Below, piece by piece: positions 1-11,279 of a stretch of DNA of 64,000 bases. Positions within the stretch are counted from its first letter, which is position 1. Each line of letters begins with the position of its first letter. The DNA is from Rhizomys pruinosus (Eukaryota; Chordata; Mammalia; Rodentia; Spalacidae), in assembly GCA_009823505.1 (NCBI GenBank), contig VZQC01000356.1, positions 674,144 to 738,143 of the forward strand, given 5' to 3'. The position numbers were made by a program, and so were the translations under genes. The notes under the pieces are model-generated. The model ran no database searches. It was not told the origin of the DNA and worked only from the letters and a program-made list of their open reading frames with translations.

Positions 1-347
1 AGTTTGTCATTGTATCCCTCTAGGTCCTTTTTGAGTTTTTCATTCTCTCTCTTTAGTTCTCTGTATTCTTTATTTTTTTCTCCTTCTAGTTCTTTCTGGA
101 GTTTGTCAATCTGTTCCTTTAGTTCTTTCTGATGTTTGTCATTGTATCCCTCTAGGTCCTTTTTGAGTTTTTCATTTTCTCTCTTTAGTTCTCTGAATTC
201 CTCTTTATGTTCTTTAATTTCTCTGCATAGGTCTGCAATTATTCCTCTAAGATCTGTTCCTTGGGTCTCCTCCATGGGGTTCCCATTGTAGCTATCTCCT
301 ACAGGTTTGGTAGCGCTTGGAGCAGGATTTTCCTGCACCTTTCCCAT
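1..347 (-). CDS. L1 ORF1 protein, N-terminal part (runs off the window)
   Basis: ORF1p is the RNA-binding chaperone of the L1 particle. It trimerises through an N-terminal coiled coil. The ATG is at 347 on the minus strand and the frame stays open for about 115 codons to the window edge. The start MGKVQ matches the ORF1 start of the plus-strand L1 at 14629. From about residue 45 the protein is a highly charged heptad coiled coil rich in K, E, L and N. A 132-bp block (44 codons) is present twice in tandem, beginning near positions 2 and 134, which lengthens the coiled coil. The RRM and C-terminal domains are not visible. Identification rests on likeness to the ORF1 at 14629-15820 and on the adjacent monomeric promoter. 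Whether the full ORF is intact cannot be judged here. Confidence 0.85.
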   Translation of the reverse strand, partial: MGKVQENPAPSATKPVGDSYNGNPMEETQGTDLRGIIADLCREIKEHKEEFRELKRENEKLKKDLEGYNDKHQKELKEQIDKLQKELEGEKNKEYRELKRENEKLKKDLEGYNDK

Positions 348-620
348 GTTGTCCCTTCGTCGTGTTCCTGGCATGTGGGCTTCCCTTTTGTGGTTCAGAT
401 CACAAATACCTTTTCACTATGTTAGGGGATAGTTTTACTTTCCTCCTTTAGATGTCCCCCCCCCCCTTTCCTCCTCCTTGTTTATGGAGTATTGACTTGT
501 CTAGTTTTCAATTTTGTAAACCACTCTTCTCTTCTTGCTCTGAAGGTTCTCCAAGAAAAGGTCCACTTGGATTCTCACCAATCTCGGGGCGGGGGGGGAA
601 TGCCTGACCTAGCCCGCACC

Positions 621-921
621 CCGGCAGCCCGCACCAAGGTGCAGACCACTAGCCCCAGCCCCTCTGGTCCCGGCGCGAAAGAGAGATGTAGGACGGTCCC
701 GCCCATGGCCCCTTACCTGCGGCAGAGGCGGCAGATGCTTGCCCAGGTAACTATCCTGCCGCCCGCACCAAGGTGCAGACCACTAGCCCCAGCCCCTCTG
801 GTCCTGGCGCAAAAGAGAGATGTAGGACAGTCCCGCCCACGGCCCCCTACCTGCGGCAGAGGCGGTAGATGCCTGCCCAGGTAACTACCCCGCCGCCCGC
901 ACCAAGGTGCAGACCACTAGC
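621..921 (-). promoter_or_regulatory. L1 5' UTR tandem promoter monomers (134-bp type)
   Basis: A GC-rich, CpG-containing unit recurs with a period of 134 bp. The marker GCACCAAGGT starts at 631, 765 and 899, giving a little over two units. In rodent L1s, tandem 5' monomers carry the RNA polymerase II promoter. The position just upstream of ORF1 fits that role. The sequence differs from the monomers of the two other L1s in this window. Promoter activity is inferred from family knowledge. Confidence 0.8.
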
Positions 922-926
922 CCCCA

Positions 927-2435
927 ATGTTTTATGATTTCATACATCATCTTTCAGTCCAATTTAGATACATTCCCCTCTCCCTGCCCCCCACCCCACC
1001 CCAGTTCATGCATTCTGCCATACATGTCTTGCATCTTTCTCTCAGTCTTTCCAAAGATTTATTTTCTGCAAAGGCTTGTCACTTTGGGCAGAATTTAACT
1101 TGTCCTTTTGGGCAGTATCAGTCAGTTCTTTGACCCAGTCCTTATGTTGTCATTATTGTTCCCTTCCCTTTGTATTGCTCCAAAATATGCAGATATAAAT
1201 ATCACATACGTATCAAAATTTTGACCTCGGAGAATAAACTGTATGTTAATTCCAAAATATATTTTGGCGTTCATATCTTTCCCTTTAATTTTATATTATT
1301 CCAAAATATGAATACATATCTTCCACCCATACCCAGTAACTACAATGTCTGAAAATAAGTCCTAGGTCAATTCTAGCGCCAATTAAACAATCACATTATA
1401 ACAGTACAGCTGCTTTCAGATAAAAAGAAATATAATAGTAACATTGCTCATCTTGCCTTTCAAATGAGGGAAAACATTTGCCTTTTTTTTTCTTTCTGGG
1501 ACTGTGTTATTTCACTTAGCATAATGGCTTTGACTTCCATCCATGTACCTGCAAAGTTCATGATGTCATCTTTCTTTACCACTGCATAGAACTCCATTGT
1601 GTATAAATACCAGATTTTCTCTATCCACTTATTGGTTGAGGGGCATTTAGATTGGGTCCAGTTCTTGACTATTGTGAAAAGAGCTGCAATAAACATAGAC
1701 ATGCAAAAAGGGATAGTTTAAATTCCTCTTTTCTGATTAATACTCCTTTAATTTCACTTTCTTGCCTTATTGCCCTAGCAAGTGTTTCAAGCACTATATT
1801 GAAGAGGAATGGAGATAGAGGGCAGCCTTACTGGGTTACCACCTTTGAGGGGAACAGTTTTAATTGCTCTCCATTTAGGATGATGTTGGCAGTGGGTTTG
1901 TTGTATATGGCTTTGTTATGTTGAGGAATGATCCCTCTAATCCAATTCCCTCTAGGACTTTAAGCATGAAGGGATGCTAGATTTTTGTCGAAGGCTTTTT
2001 CTGCATCAATTGAGATGATTGTGTGGTTTTTATCTTTCAGTCCATTCATGTGTTCTATGATATTTATTGATTTATATGTTGAACCATCCCTGCATCTCTG
2101 GTATTAATCCAACTTGACCATGATGGATGATCTTTTTGATGTGGGTCTGGTAAGTATTTTGATGAGAATTTTTGCATCTATTTTCATTAATGAGATGTGT
2201 CTATAGTTTTCTTTTTTAGCTGTGTCTTTGCCTGGTTTTGGTATTAGAGTTATGCTGGCTTCATAGAAGGAATTTGGGAGATTTCCCTCAGTAGCCTTTT
2301 GAACAGTTTGAGTAGTAATGGTTGTAAGATGTCTTTAAATATTTTATAGAATTCTGCTGTGAAACCATATAGGCCTGGGCTTTTTTTAGTTGGGAGGGTT
2401 TTATTACATCTTCAATTTCCTCAAATATTATAGAC
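927..2435 (-). mobile_element. L1 3' half, internally deleted
   Basis: Read on the minus strand, 2435-1740 is decayed ORF2 reverse-transcriptase sequence. It then jumps to the ORF2 C-terminus (1702-1460), which still reads as the typical ending with MNFAGTWMEVKAIMLSE. A 3' UTR follows to 927 and contains the C-rich (G-rich on the minus strand) tract near 980-1005. The sequence between the RT domain and the C-terminal end is missing, so this is a deleted, dead copy. It ends directly against the promoter monomers of L1 A. Confidence 0.85.
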
Positions 2436-2599
2436 ATCTTAACACATCTTGCAGTGGCTCAGCAAGATCACTAATATGACTCTTCCATAAGGCACTAGCT
2501 CTCCATTCCTAATGCAAATCCACCCATCTTCTTTCCATTTGTCATTTCCATTTTTGTTAAGGATTTAAATCTTGATGACTGCTTTAAATTCAAAGGGTA

Positions 2600-2910
2600 C
2601 TATTACTACCACCTGGAAGGCTTAAAGCCTTAGTTCATTCTCTTACAGTTCTGGAGACTGGAATCCTAAAAATGCAAGAAGTCGCTTGGCCAAGCTTCCT
2701 CTCCCAGACCTTTCCTAACTTCTGCTATTGATACCACCAGTGGCATCACTCTAACCCTCCTTGGTCCTCACATGGTGTTCTCCCTGTGCACATCATATCT
2801 ATTCTCAAAGGAACAATAGCCAACTAGATCGGGAGCCAGACCTACTCATTATGGCTTCTTGTTATTTTGCATGTCAGTTGTATCTATAAAGAGCCTATTT
2901 CTAACTACTA
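2600..2910. repeat. possible ancient mammalian interspersed repeat
   Basis: The run from CTTACAGTTCTGGAGACTGG onward resembles old mammalian repeats that carry this phrase. I cannot name the family with confidence. The rest of 2436-3740 shows no gene or recognised repeat. Confidence 0.3.
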
Positions 2911-3744
2911 ATCTCAACTACACTTTCTTGAAACTTTTGGTCCCATTCTTTTTGCCCCATTGCTTTCCAAACACAATAAAAACAAAGACTTCTTTACTTG
3001 TGGAAAAAATATTTAAAATTTTATATTGATGTCATGTATCTAACATAATCCTCACAGAAACCCTTTTAAATAGGTACAATTAATTTGATCACATAATACT
3101 GGATATGTATTTATGCAATCTCTATAATGTTTCTTCAAAAAAACAAGAAATAGATCCCCTCTCCTGGGCATACACTGAAAGGACTCTTTCCTACTACAGA
3201 GACACATGCATATGCATGTTTGTGGGAATGACTTTTACAATACAGTCAGAATCTGGAGTAATGACTTTACTTAACCTTATTCCAAAAAGCAACTGTTTAT
3301 AATGCAAACAAGTTCATTGGGACATGTGCTCCTGTGACTTGGGCATATGACTTCAATCACTCCAGACTCTGATTTGCCCTCCACTCAAGATAATTAAATG
3401 AATGTGGGTGTGCTTGTTTAACAGATCAAAGTGCTGAAAAAGGCCTGTTCTTCTCTTTGAAAATAGCAAGAATAATTGAGAAGTCTTTTGAGTGTGAGGT
3501 AGTCTAGATATAGGGATTAAAGGGCATGATTCTCTGATAGGGCTATTTCTCATCTTCTTCTTCCAAACTTCTGCTGGAAAGACAGCTTCAATAAAGTATG
3601 AGTGAGGCTTGGCTCAAGAGAACAGTTTGGTAATACATAGGAAGGAACCAACTACTTTCGGAATTCAGGTCCACTGTTGGCCTTAAAACTAAAGGTAAGA
3701 GAGAAGCTGTTTATTTATTCAGGTATAACTGCAACATGGCTTAT

Positions 3745-4010
3745 TAATACTACCACACATGTTCATGGGTACCTTACTCACAACAGCTAGCTAGAACACG
3801 GAAACAGCCTAACATCCATCAACTGATAAATGAATAATGAAAATGTGGTACCAAAATACAGTGGAATTTTATTCATCTGTAAAGGTAAATGAAATGAGGA
3901 AATTTGAAGATAAATAATGGAACTGAAGAACATAGTGAACGAGGTAATCCAGACCCATAAAGATAAACATTGCATGTTCTCAATCATATGTGGATGATAG
4001 AACTAGTTTA
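3745..4010 (+). mobile_element. L1 ORF2 3'-end fragment
   Basis: The order of phrases matches the C-terminal ORF2 region seen elsewhere in the window (for example 57225-57400): a run over cacaacagct, aacatccatcaactgataaa, a 'tggaattttattcatc' block and 'gaggtaatccagacccat'. It is diverged and truncated, with no coding capacity. Confidence 0.7.
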
Positions 4011-4210
4011 AATAAATTATCCTAAACAGGGGATTATGCTCATCACAGAAGCCATACGTTGCCCAATGAAAGTCTAGTGCCATGCCTGGGATATTTGCCC
4101 TAGAATTGTTGGTCAGAGGTATCACAGAGACCCCTAAAACAATACAAGTTATTGCAATTTGGTTTTGGTTGTCTGCTAGAACTGGATGGTAAGGCTCTAT
4201 TGCTGATTGG

Positions 4211-4421
4211 AGCTGGAGAGATGGCTCAGTGGTTAAGAACACTTGCTGCTCTTATAGATGACTAATTTCTCAGCACCCACATGGCAGGCAGCTACCAACC
4301 ATCCTTAACTCCAGTTCAAGGGATTACAATGTCATTTTCTGGCCTCTACAGGCATTGCATGTACATGGTGTCCTTACACACATACAGGCAAAACACTTAC
4401 ACAAAGTAAAATTTTGAAATG
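4211..4421 (+). mobile_element. B2-type SINE
   Basis: It begins with the tRNA-derived head CTGGAGAGATGGCTCAGTGG, which contains the pol III A-box region, and ends in an A-rich tail near 4405-4421. It is diverged from the young B2s in the window. Confidence 0.85.
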
Positions 4422-4915
4422 ACTCTATTGTGGAAGACACTGCACACCTTGGTCACAAGTCATGGAGAAATCAGTTAGTAGTGATTAGGAAGCTTCCTCT
4501 CCGCTGGCTGTCATAGTGCCAGATGGTACTGCATAAGGTGTTGGGGAGAAAAAAGTCACCAACAGCCTTACCCAGCTGTGAACACTGTGAGCTACACCAT
4601 GTATAATACAACAGTGACATAAACGTTATGGAATTAACCAACTGCTTTCTGATTGGAGTTGAGACCCACTTCACAGGAGAAAACACATGCCTAATACTGC
4701 AAATATGGTCACCAACCATCAGCCCATGGTTGGGGAGCTGTGAACCTACTACTATTTTCTGCTAATTGGACATAGGATCCAACTGCACTGTGAATTCATA
4801 CCTCTATACCCACATATTGGTGCAGTACTCTGACCTCATCAGAGAATTTTCTTAGCGCTGTAGATAGTGGTTAACACAGAAACACACAGCTAGTCAAAGT
4901 CTAGAGAGTATGTAT

Positions 4916-4991
4916 CAGTGGAGTGTATAGTCACATATGGGAGATCTATGTGTCAGTGGAGTGTATAGTCACATATGGGAGATCTATGCCA
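4916..4991. repeat. 38-bp tandem duplication
   Basis: The unit starting CAGTGGAGTGTATAGTCACA occurs at 4916 and again at 4954, almost identical. It is a short local duplication without coding content. Confidence 0.85.
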
Positions 4992-5435
4992 CCCACGCAC
5001 AGTCAGGCTTCGGGACCATCATAGAAGAGGGGGTATAACATTTAAGAGCTCAGGAGGACAGGAAGCAAACCGTGTTCCAGACATGACAGGACCACTGCAC
5101 TTATGAACTCATAGCAGGCTGAATGTTTCTAGGTAAACAGAAGCTTTTCAGTTTGAGAATCTCACTTATTTTTGCATCTGTTGCCTGTGCTTTTGGTGAC
5201 AAAGAGAAAAGTCATTTCCAAAATGCTTTCTTTCTGTTTTCCTTTCAAAAGCATGCAGTTTAAAGACTTACACTTAAGATTCTTTTATCCATTTCAAGTA
5301 AATCTTCTGAATGGGATAGTACAGTCAGTTTCATTCTTTTGCATGTGTATCCTTTCCCCAACACCATTTATTGAAGTCATTTACCCGCCTCACTGTGTGT
5401 GCTTAGTGTCCTGGTCAAATGCTGTTTAATACATT

Positions 5436-5656
5436 TTATTTATTATACTTTATGTGTATGAGTGCATTACCTGTATGTATGTAAGTGCACCTGTGTTGTT
5501 CAGTGAGTGCCTGCAGAGGTCAGAAGAGGGTATTGGATCCCCTGGAACTGGAGTTGCAGATGGTTGTTAGTCACCATGTGGGTGCTGAGAATTGAACCCA
5601 AGTCCTCTGCAAGAGAAACCAATACTCTTAACCATTGAGCCATCTCTCCATCCCTG
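5436..5656 (-). mobile_element. B2-type SINE
   Basis: This is a reverse-orientation B2: a T-rich tail at 5436-5460, then 'gaggtcagaagagggtattg' and the head 'gagccatctctcca' at about 5638-5651. Confidence 0.85.
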
Positions 5657-5924
5657 TACAAGCACTTTTTAAACACAATGAACTTAGGAGTCATTCCCAT
5701 TTATTTGTGTTTAATTTCTTTCACCAATAATTCATACTTATTAGTGTGCAAATGTTTCATTTCATCGGTTAAATTTATTCCCAAGTATTTCACTGTTTTT
5801 GATCCTTTTATGAATAAGAACTTAAAATTAGTTTCTTAGATTGTTTCTTTTTGGTATACAGAAATACAATTTATTTTTGTGTTGATTTTATATCCTGTAA
5901 ATTAGCTGCGGTTAGTAGATATAG

Positions 5925-6060
5925 CATGCAGGGCCTGGTGGCACAGGCCTGCGATCCCAGCTGCCTCCAAAGCTGAGGCAGGAGAATCATAATTTGAAGG
6001 CTAGCCTGAGCTACAAAGTGAGTACAAGGCTAGCCTGAATAACTTAGTGAGACCCGTGTA
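5925..6060 (+). mobile_element. old B1-like SINE
   Basis: GGCCTGGTGGCACAGGCCTG starts a 7SL-like unit with 'gctgaggcaggagaatca', as in early B1/Alu-like elements. It runs into the GTAT and GAAA repeats. Confidence 0.7.
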
Positions 6061-6120
6061 TGTACATATGTGTGTGTATGTATGTATGTATGAAGAAAGA
6101 AAGAGAAAAGGAGAAAGAAA

Positions 6121-6196
<76 letters not shown>

Positions 6197-6235
6197 AAAA
6201 GAAAAGAAAGAGAAAAAGAGAAAGAAATATCATTT
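6061..6235 (+). repeat. (GTAT)n then (GAAA)n microsatellite
   Basis: A short GTAT run (6060-6092) leads into about 100 bp of near-pure GAAA. It sits at the 3' tail of a B1-like SINE, which suggests growth from the SINE's A-rich tail. Long frames through it are artefacts of the repeat. Confidence 0.95.
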
Positions 6236-7145
6236 GTCAAAGGTCTGGGGCTATCATTCAGGATAGTTTGCCTGGGATGCATGAGGTTTTTAGTTTGATT
6301 CCCAGCTCCAAAGGGGGGATATCACCTCCATAATTTTGTGGCATCTTTAGTATCTTCTGTATAATTGTATCATCTGCACAACACGTTTCTTTTCCCTTTT
6401 GATTTGGAGGACTTTTACTGAGGTTTTCTCGTCTCATTGCTCTTATGGAGATGTCCAGTATTGTGTTGTGCGGAAACAGCAAAAGTTGTCACCCTGTCTT
6501 CTACCTGATCCTGAAGGAAATATTTTCACCTTTCCACTGGTTGTATTTGACTTTTTTAGATTTAAAAAGAAGCATCCTATATGCAATGTATTAAGAATTT
6601 ACACGGATGTTTGTAAGTTCAAGGTTAGGCTAGTCCCCTCGAAGGGTGGAGATGTATACCTAGTAAACTTGGCATGATTTACACCCTGAATTTGTTGGGA
6701 ACTTCTTTGAGGGCTATTCTGTGATCTGTCCTAGATAATTTTCCATGTGCCCCAGAAAAGAACAAGTATTCCATTGCTGCTATTGTCTATTAAGATCATT
6801 TTCAGTATGGTGTTATTCAATCCACTGTTTCTATATTTTATTTTCTGTATAAATATCCATTGTTCAGTTTGGAATATTATAGTTCCTATTCATATTGTGT
6901 TGTGCTATGTTGGTACTTATTTAATAAATTTAGATGCCCTTGTATTGAGTACATAAATATTTATAATTGCTACATCTTCTGGGTGAGTTGACTACGCTGC
7001 CCTCATTTGGTGGTTTTTGACTTAAAGTGTATTTTATTTGATGTAAGTAAAAGCATTCCTGCTTATTTCTGGGGAGCATTTGCATTGAATATCCTTTCTA
7101 GCACACTTTCAGATGCATAGATCCTTAAAGTTAATGTGACTTTCT

Positions 7146-7296
7146 TTTTTTTTTTGGTCTTTTCGAGACAGGGTCTCCCTGTTCCAGCTGTCCTGGAACT
7201 CACTCTGTAGACCAGGCTGGCCTTGAACTCACAAAGATCCACCTGCCTCTGCCTCCCAAGTGCTAGGATTAAAGGCGTGCGCCACCACGCCCGGTT
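7146..7296 (-). mobile_element. B1 SINE
   Basis: A full-length reverse B1: T-tail, GAGACAGGGTCTCCCTGTTC, then 'gcctcccaagtgctaggatt' and the end 'ccaccacgcccgg'. Flanking TGTGACTTTCTT copies (7136 and about 7297) look like a target-site duplication. Confidence 0.95.
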
Positions 7297-7569
7297 GTGA
7301 CTTTCTTAAAAGGAGGATTTCATTGTGTGTTTACACATTCACCCACCCTAATTGTGTCTTTGCATAAAAGTTAATCCCTTTACATTCAAATAATGATTGA
7401 TCAAAAAGCATTTAATATTGCCGTTTTGATGGGGTTTTTTACTCTTTTGTAGTTCTTTTGTTTCTTTATTACTCTTTCTTTGTCATCACTGACTTGTGTC
7501 ATGTTTTGACTCTGTATTTTGACTCCTCTCTCTTATCTTTTGGGCTATCTACTACAGGTTTTTCCTGTG

Positions 7570-8340
7570 GTTATTGGTAAAGGCCTGTGCCTTGAAGACA
7601 CTGATCACTCTAAGCTGGCCAAATCTCACAGCCTGAAGAAATAATGTGACACTCCACTGCTGTTCTCTGGTTTAGGTTTCATAGCTCCTACTTTGTGGAT
7701 GGTCCTGCTCTGTGCCTAGCTTCTGCATGCCCCTTGTCACATAGGCTGTCCAGCTAAATCATGTGGTGTCAAACTTCCCATCACCCCCTTTACAGTATGT
7801 AAATTCAGATGTTTTCCTCTGCACAGGGGATTTCTCTGAAGACTCTCCTCTGGACCTTGCCCCAGCATCCTTTCCATGATGGTTATCTCACTTACTCTTG
7901 CATTAAGCTATCACTCTTGACAAAGCTCCTCTTCAGGCTTTCAAGAGATACCTTTCTTCCCTTTAAGGTCCCACTCACGTTGTCTTTTATATGATCTACT
8001 GTCTTGTTTAATTATCTCACCTCAAGACTTGATCATTACTCCCCTGGTCCTGATGCCCTTTCTCTCTCTCCTAATAAAGCTTATTATAGAATGGTGATTT
8101 TGTTACAGCTCCTTTCCCAAACTACTCAGTCCACCTCTTTTCCTTTGTATAGCAGTTACCATAAGGTTGAAATAAACTATCTCAGTTTTCACATTCTGGT
8201 TTACTATAACAATTGAACTTCAACTACATATGAAACTTTATATTTAATATGCTCCTTCTCAGATTCTAAATTACTAATACTGAAATGTATATACCTTATG
8301 TTTTATATGCAATATAAATCATTATAGCTGTGGGGTTTTT
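7570..8340. other. non-repetitive stretch, no gene seen
   Basis: I see no recognised repeat and no convincing exon. The frames at 7809-8216 lack flanking signals or protein-like composition. Confidence 0.5.
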
Positions 8341-8355
8341 TTTGTTGTTTTGGTT

Positions 8356-8518
8356 TGGTTTTTTTTTTTTTTTTTGGCTTTCAAGACAGGGTCTCTCTGT
8401 AGCCCCAGCTGTCCTGGAACTCACTCTAGTCCAGGCTGGCCTTGAACTCACAAAGATCTGCCTGCCTCTGCCTCCCAAGTGCTAGGATTAAAGGTGTGCG
8501 CTACCACTCCCGGCTTTT
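8356..8518 (-). mobile_element. B1 SINE
   Basis: Reverse B1 with a long T-tail, 'gacagggtctctctgtagcc' and 'gcctcccaagtgctaggatt'. Confidence 0.95.
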
Positions 8519-8994
8519 TTTGGGGGGGGGGGTTGTTTTAATATGTGTATCTTTCACATTAGACTTAAACATGATTTATACTTCACCATTATAATCCCAG
8601 AGAATTTTGACTTTCACTTTATATAGATATAGCTATTTTTATATTTTCGTGCATTTTTATTTATTTTTATTGAACTTTTGTGCATTTCATACAGCCTTTC
8701 CCAATCAAATTTAGAGACATTTCCCCATCCATGCCCCCCTCAACCAGAGCCCCTGAATTCTGCTATACATGTTAAGTCCTGTCTTACGTCTTTTTCATAG
8801 TCTTTTTCAACTTTTTTGATGTCAAAGTTTACTGTTTTGGTCAGTTCTTTGAACAACTCTTTTGTTGTTGTTGCTGTTCCCTTTAATTTTGTATTACTCT
8901 AAAATATGCATATGTACACTCCACACAAATACCAAAATGACAGAGTCTGAAAATAAGCTATAGGATTAATTACAAAACATGCTTGGGATTCACA

Positions 8995-9143
8995 TTTTTT
9001 TGTCTTTTTGAGACAGGGTCTCCCTTTAGTCCTAGCTGGCCTGGAGCTCACTATGTAGACTAGGCAGGCCTTGAACTCACAAAGATCAACCTGCCTCCTC
9101 CTCCCAAGTGCTAGGATTAAAGGTGTCTGCCACCACGCTCAGC
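8995..9143 (-). mobile_element. B1 SINE inserted in an L1 3' UTR
   Basis: Reverse B1 ('gagacagggtctccctttag'). GGGATTCACATTT is present on both sides (about 8983 and 9146), a clean target-site duplication within the L1 3' UTR. Confidence 0.93.
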
Positions 9144-9632
9144 ATGGGATTCACATTTTAACAGTAATATTGCATGCAGGCAAAAAGAAATATAACTTTA
9201 CATTCCTAAGGTACATAGCAAGTTAATATATGTTTAATGTACTTTTAAGGAAGAGATTTATCCTTTCTCATAAATCTTAGAACTTAGGAAACTAGAGACA
9301 TAGACTTCAAGCTATATCTATAGTAGCATCAGACAATGTGGCATTAGTTTTACTAAAAAATTACCCAGCTTGACTTACATATAAGGATTTGGCACTAGGA
9401 TCCACAAATGAGGGACACTGACTTTCATACATTTTTCATAGTATTAAGTAGTATTTCTTCATTTTAGCTTGAAAACTCTTTTCATTTCTCACAAGACAGG
9501 TCTAGTTGTGCTGAGTCCCAGCTTTTGTCTATCTGGGAAGTCTAATCTTGCCTTCACTTCTGAAGAATAGGTTTTTCAGGCATACTATTCTTGACTGGCA
9601 GTTTTCTCTTCCATTTAAAAAATTATTTCCCT

Positions 9633-9776
9633 GCTGGGCATGGTGGCACACACCTTTAATCCCAGCACTCAGGAGGCAGAGGCAGGTGGATCTCTGTGAG
9701 TTCAAGAGCAGCCTAGTCTACATAGTGAGTTCCAGGACATCTGGGGCTACAGAGAGACCATTTCTCAAAAAAAGAT
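9633..9776 (+). mobile_element. B1 SINE
   Basis: Forward B1: GCTGGGCATGGTGGCACACA, 'ctttaatcccagcactcagg', ending in an A-rich tail at about 9770. The flanks share an AAAATTATTTCC-like duplication. Confidence 0.93.
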
Positions 9777-10812
9777 TTTAAAAGTTATTTTCCTTTGGTT
9801 TTTCTTACCATCTAAGCACTATTTATCTCTCCTCTCGCTCCCCCTATGTATAATTCCCCATACACCCTCCCCAGTTAAAATGCTCCCCGTTTTCCTTACT
9901 TCACCTTAATATCTACCTCTTACTCTCCCCCTCGCAAGCCCCTTCTTCCCCTTTGCCCCATGGTTCCTTTCCATTTTTCTGGGTCATGTGGTTATATCAG
10001 GATGCATACTCACATCTAAGGATTTGGAGCTGAAATCTTCAAATGAGAGAGAATATATGCCACTTGTTTTTCTGAGCCTGTGTTTTTTTTTTTTTTACTT
10101 AGTATAACAGTTCCTAGTTCCTAACATTTACCTACAAATTTCATGATTACATTTTTCTTTACCTTTATGTAGAACTCAGTTATGTATATGTATGACATTT
10201 TCATCATCATCAGTTGAAGGGCATTTAGACTGTTTCATTTCTTAGCCATCGTGAAAAGAGCAACAACAAACATGGCTATGCAAGCATCTCTGTAGGAAGA
10301 TGAGTCTGTAGGGTATCCCAAGAAGTGGTGTAATCAGATCATATGGTACATTTATTTTTAGTGTTTTAATAGCTCTCCATACTGATTTCTCGAATCCTTA
10401 CATCAGTTTGCCATCTCATCAATAGTAGATGAAATTTCCCTTTCCCCCACATCCATGCCAGCATTTGATATCATTTGTTCTCTTGGTTTTAGCCATTCTG
10501 ACTGGGGCTAGATGAATCATAGAGTGGTTTTGATTTGCATTCCCCTAATTACTAAGGATGCTGTACACTTTTTAAGGCATTTCTTGGTCTACTGCTGAGA
10601 GCTCTCTGTTCAGATCCATGGCCCATTTTTAACTGGTCATTTGTTTTTTTTGCTTCTTTGGTTTAAGATTTTTTTCTGACTCTATAGGCTTCTTCTTCAC
10701 CAATTATTTGTTCTCTTTGCTGTATAGAGCATTATAGTTTAATGAGGTTCCATTTGTTGATTGTTGACCTTAATTACTAAGTGACTAATGTTTGATTTAG
10801 AAAGTCCTTTCC

Positions 10813-10939
10813 AGAGACAGGCAGATCTTTGTGAGTTCAAGGCCAGCCTGGTCTACAGAGTGAGTTCAAGGCCGGCCTGGTCTACAGAGTGAGTTCCAGG
10901 ACAGCTGGGGCTACAGGGAGACCCTGTATCAAAAAGACC

Positions 10940-10945
<6 letters not shown>
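10813..10945 (+). mobile_element. 5'-truncated B1 with an internal duplication
   Basis: It lacks the B1 head and starts at 'agagacaggcagatctttg'. A 30-bp block is duplicated at 10832 and 10862. AGTCCTTTCC flanks the insertion (about 10803 and 11091), beyond the microsatellite tail. Confidence 0.85.
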
Positions 10946-11006
<61 letters not shown>

Positions 11007-11053
11007 GAAGGAAGGAAGGAAGGAAGGAAGGAAGGAAGGAAGGAAGGAAGGAA

Positions 11054-11085
<32 letters not shown>

Positions 11086-11090
11086 AAAAA
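10941..11090 (+). repeat. (GAAA)n(GGAA)n(GAAA)n microsatellite
   Basis: About 150 bp of pure tetranucleotides in three phases. It is the expanded tail of the B1 just before it and lies inside that B1's target-site duplication. Confidence 0.97.
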
Positions 11091-11279
11091 AGTCCTTTCC
11101 TGAACTTATATCTTATAGTGCATTTTCTGTGTATTCTGCTAATAGTTTTGCTGTTTCAGACTTCACACTAAAGTGTTTGATTCAATGGAAGTTGATTTTT
11201 GTGCAGGATAATAGGTATGTATCCAATTTTATTCTTCTACATGTGGAGATCCAATTTTGCCAGCAGCAGTCTGGGCTCT

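Larger units (their letters stand above)
1..925 (-). mobile_element. L1 retrotransposon A, 5' end
   Basis: This is the 5' end of a LINE-1 read on the minus strand. It holds tandem promoter monomers (about 621-921), a non-monomeric leader (348-620) and the start of ORF1 (347 down to the window edge). The rest of the element lies outside the window. The ORF1 frame has no stop, so this copy may be young. It abuts the 3' end of another minus-strand L1 at about 926 with no A-tail between them. Confidence 0.88.
4010..5110 (+). repeat. mid-repetitive rodent element, unnamed here
   Basis: The block containing 'gagacccacttcacaggag' and the run down to about 5110 also occurs, diverged, at about 62410-62940, so it is an interspersed family. 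It is interrupted by a B2 SINE (4211-4421). I recognise it as a common rodent repeat type but cannot give a reliable family name. It holds no ORF of note. Confidence 0.5.
5160..7560 (-). mobile_element. ancient L1 (ORF2 region), interrupted by SINEs
   Basis: Antisense ORF2 phrases appear in order. They include 'gttgcctgtgcttttggtg' and 'caacaccatttattgaag' (5160-5440), 'aaatttattcccaagtattt' (about 5770), and the endonuclease-side phrases 'tgacttaaagtgtatttta' and 'ccctttacattcaaataatg' (7020-7400). The divergence is high, so this is an old mammalian L1. B2 (5436-5656), B1-like (5925-6060), a GAAA tract (6097-6235) and B1 (7146-7296) are inserted in it. Confidence 0.8.
8640..11275 (-). mobile_element. 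L1 3' half (3' UTR and ORF2 C-terminus), old rodent type
   Basis: On the minus strand this reads the ORF2 C-terminal region (11275-10040) and then a 3' UTR ending at about 8645 with 'atgcacaaaagttcaat'. It is diverged, with many stops. Three B1s are inserted: 8995-9143, 9633-9776 and 10813-10945. Two of them have visible target-site duplications. Confidence 0.82.

Noticed and set aside
6001..6298. Long frames on both strands rich in KERK or SFLSFFLS
   Set aside because: They are translations of the GAAA/TTTC microsatellite, not genes.
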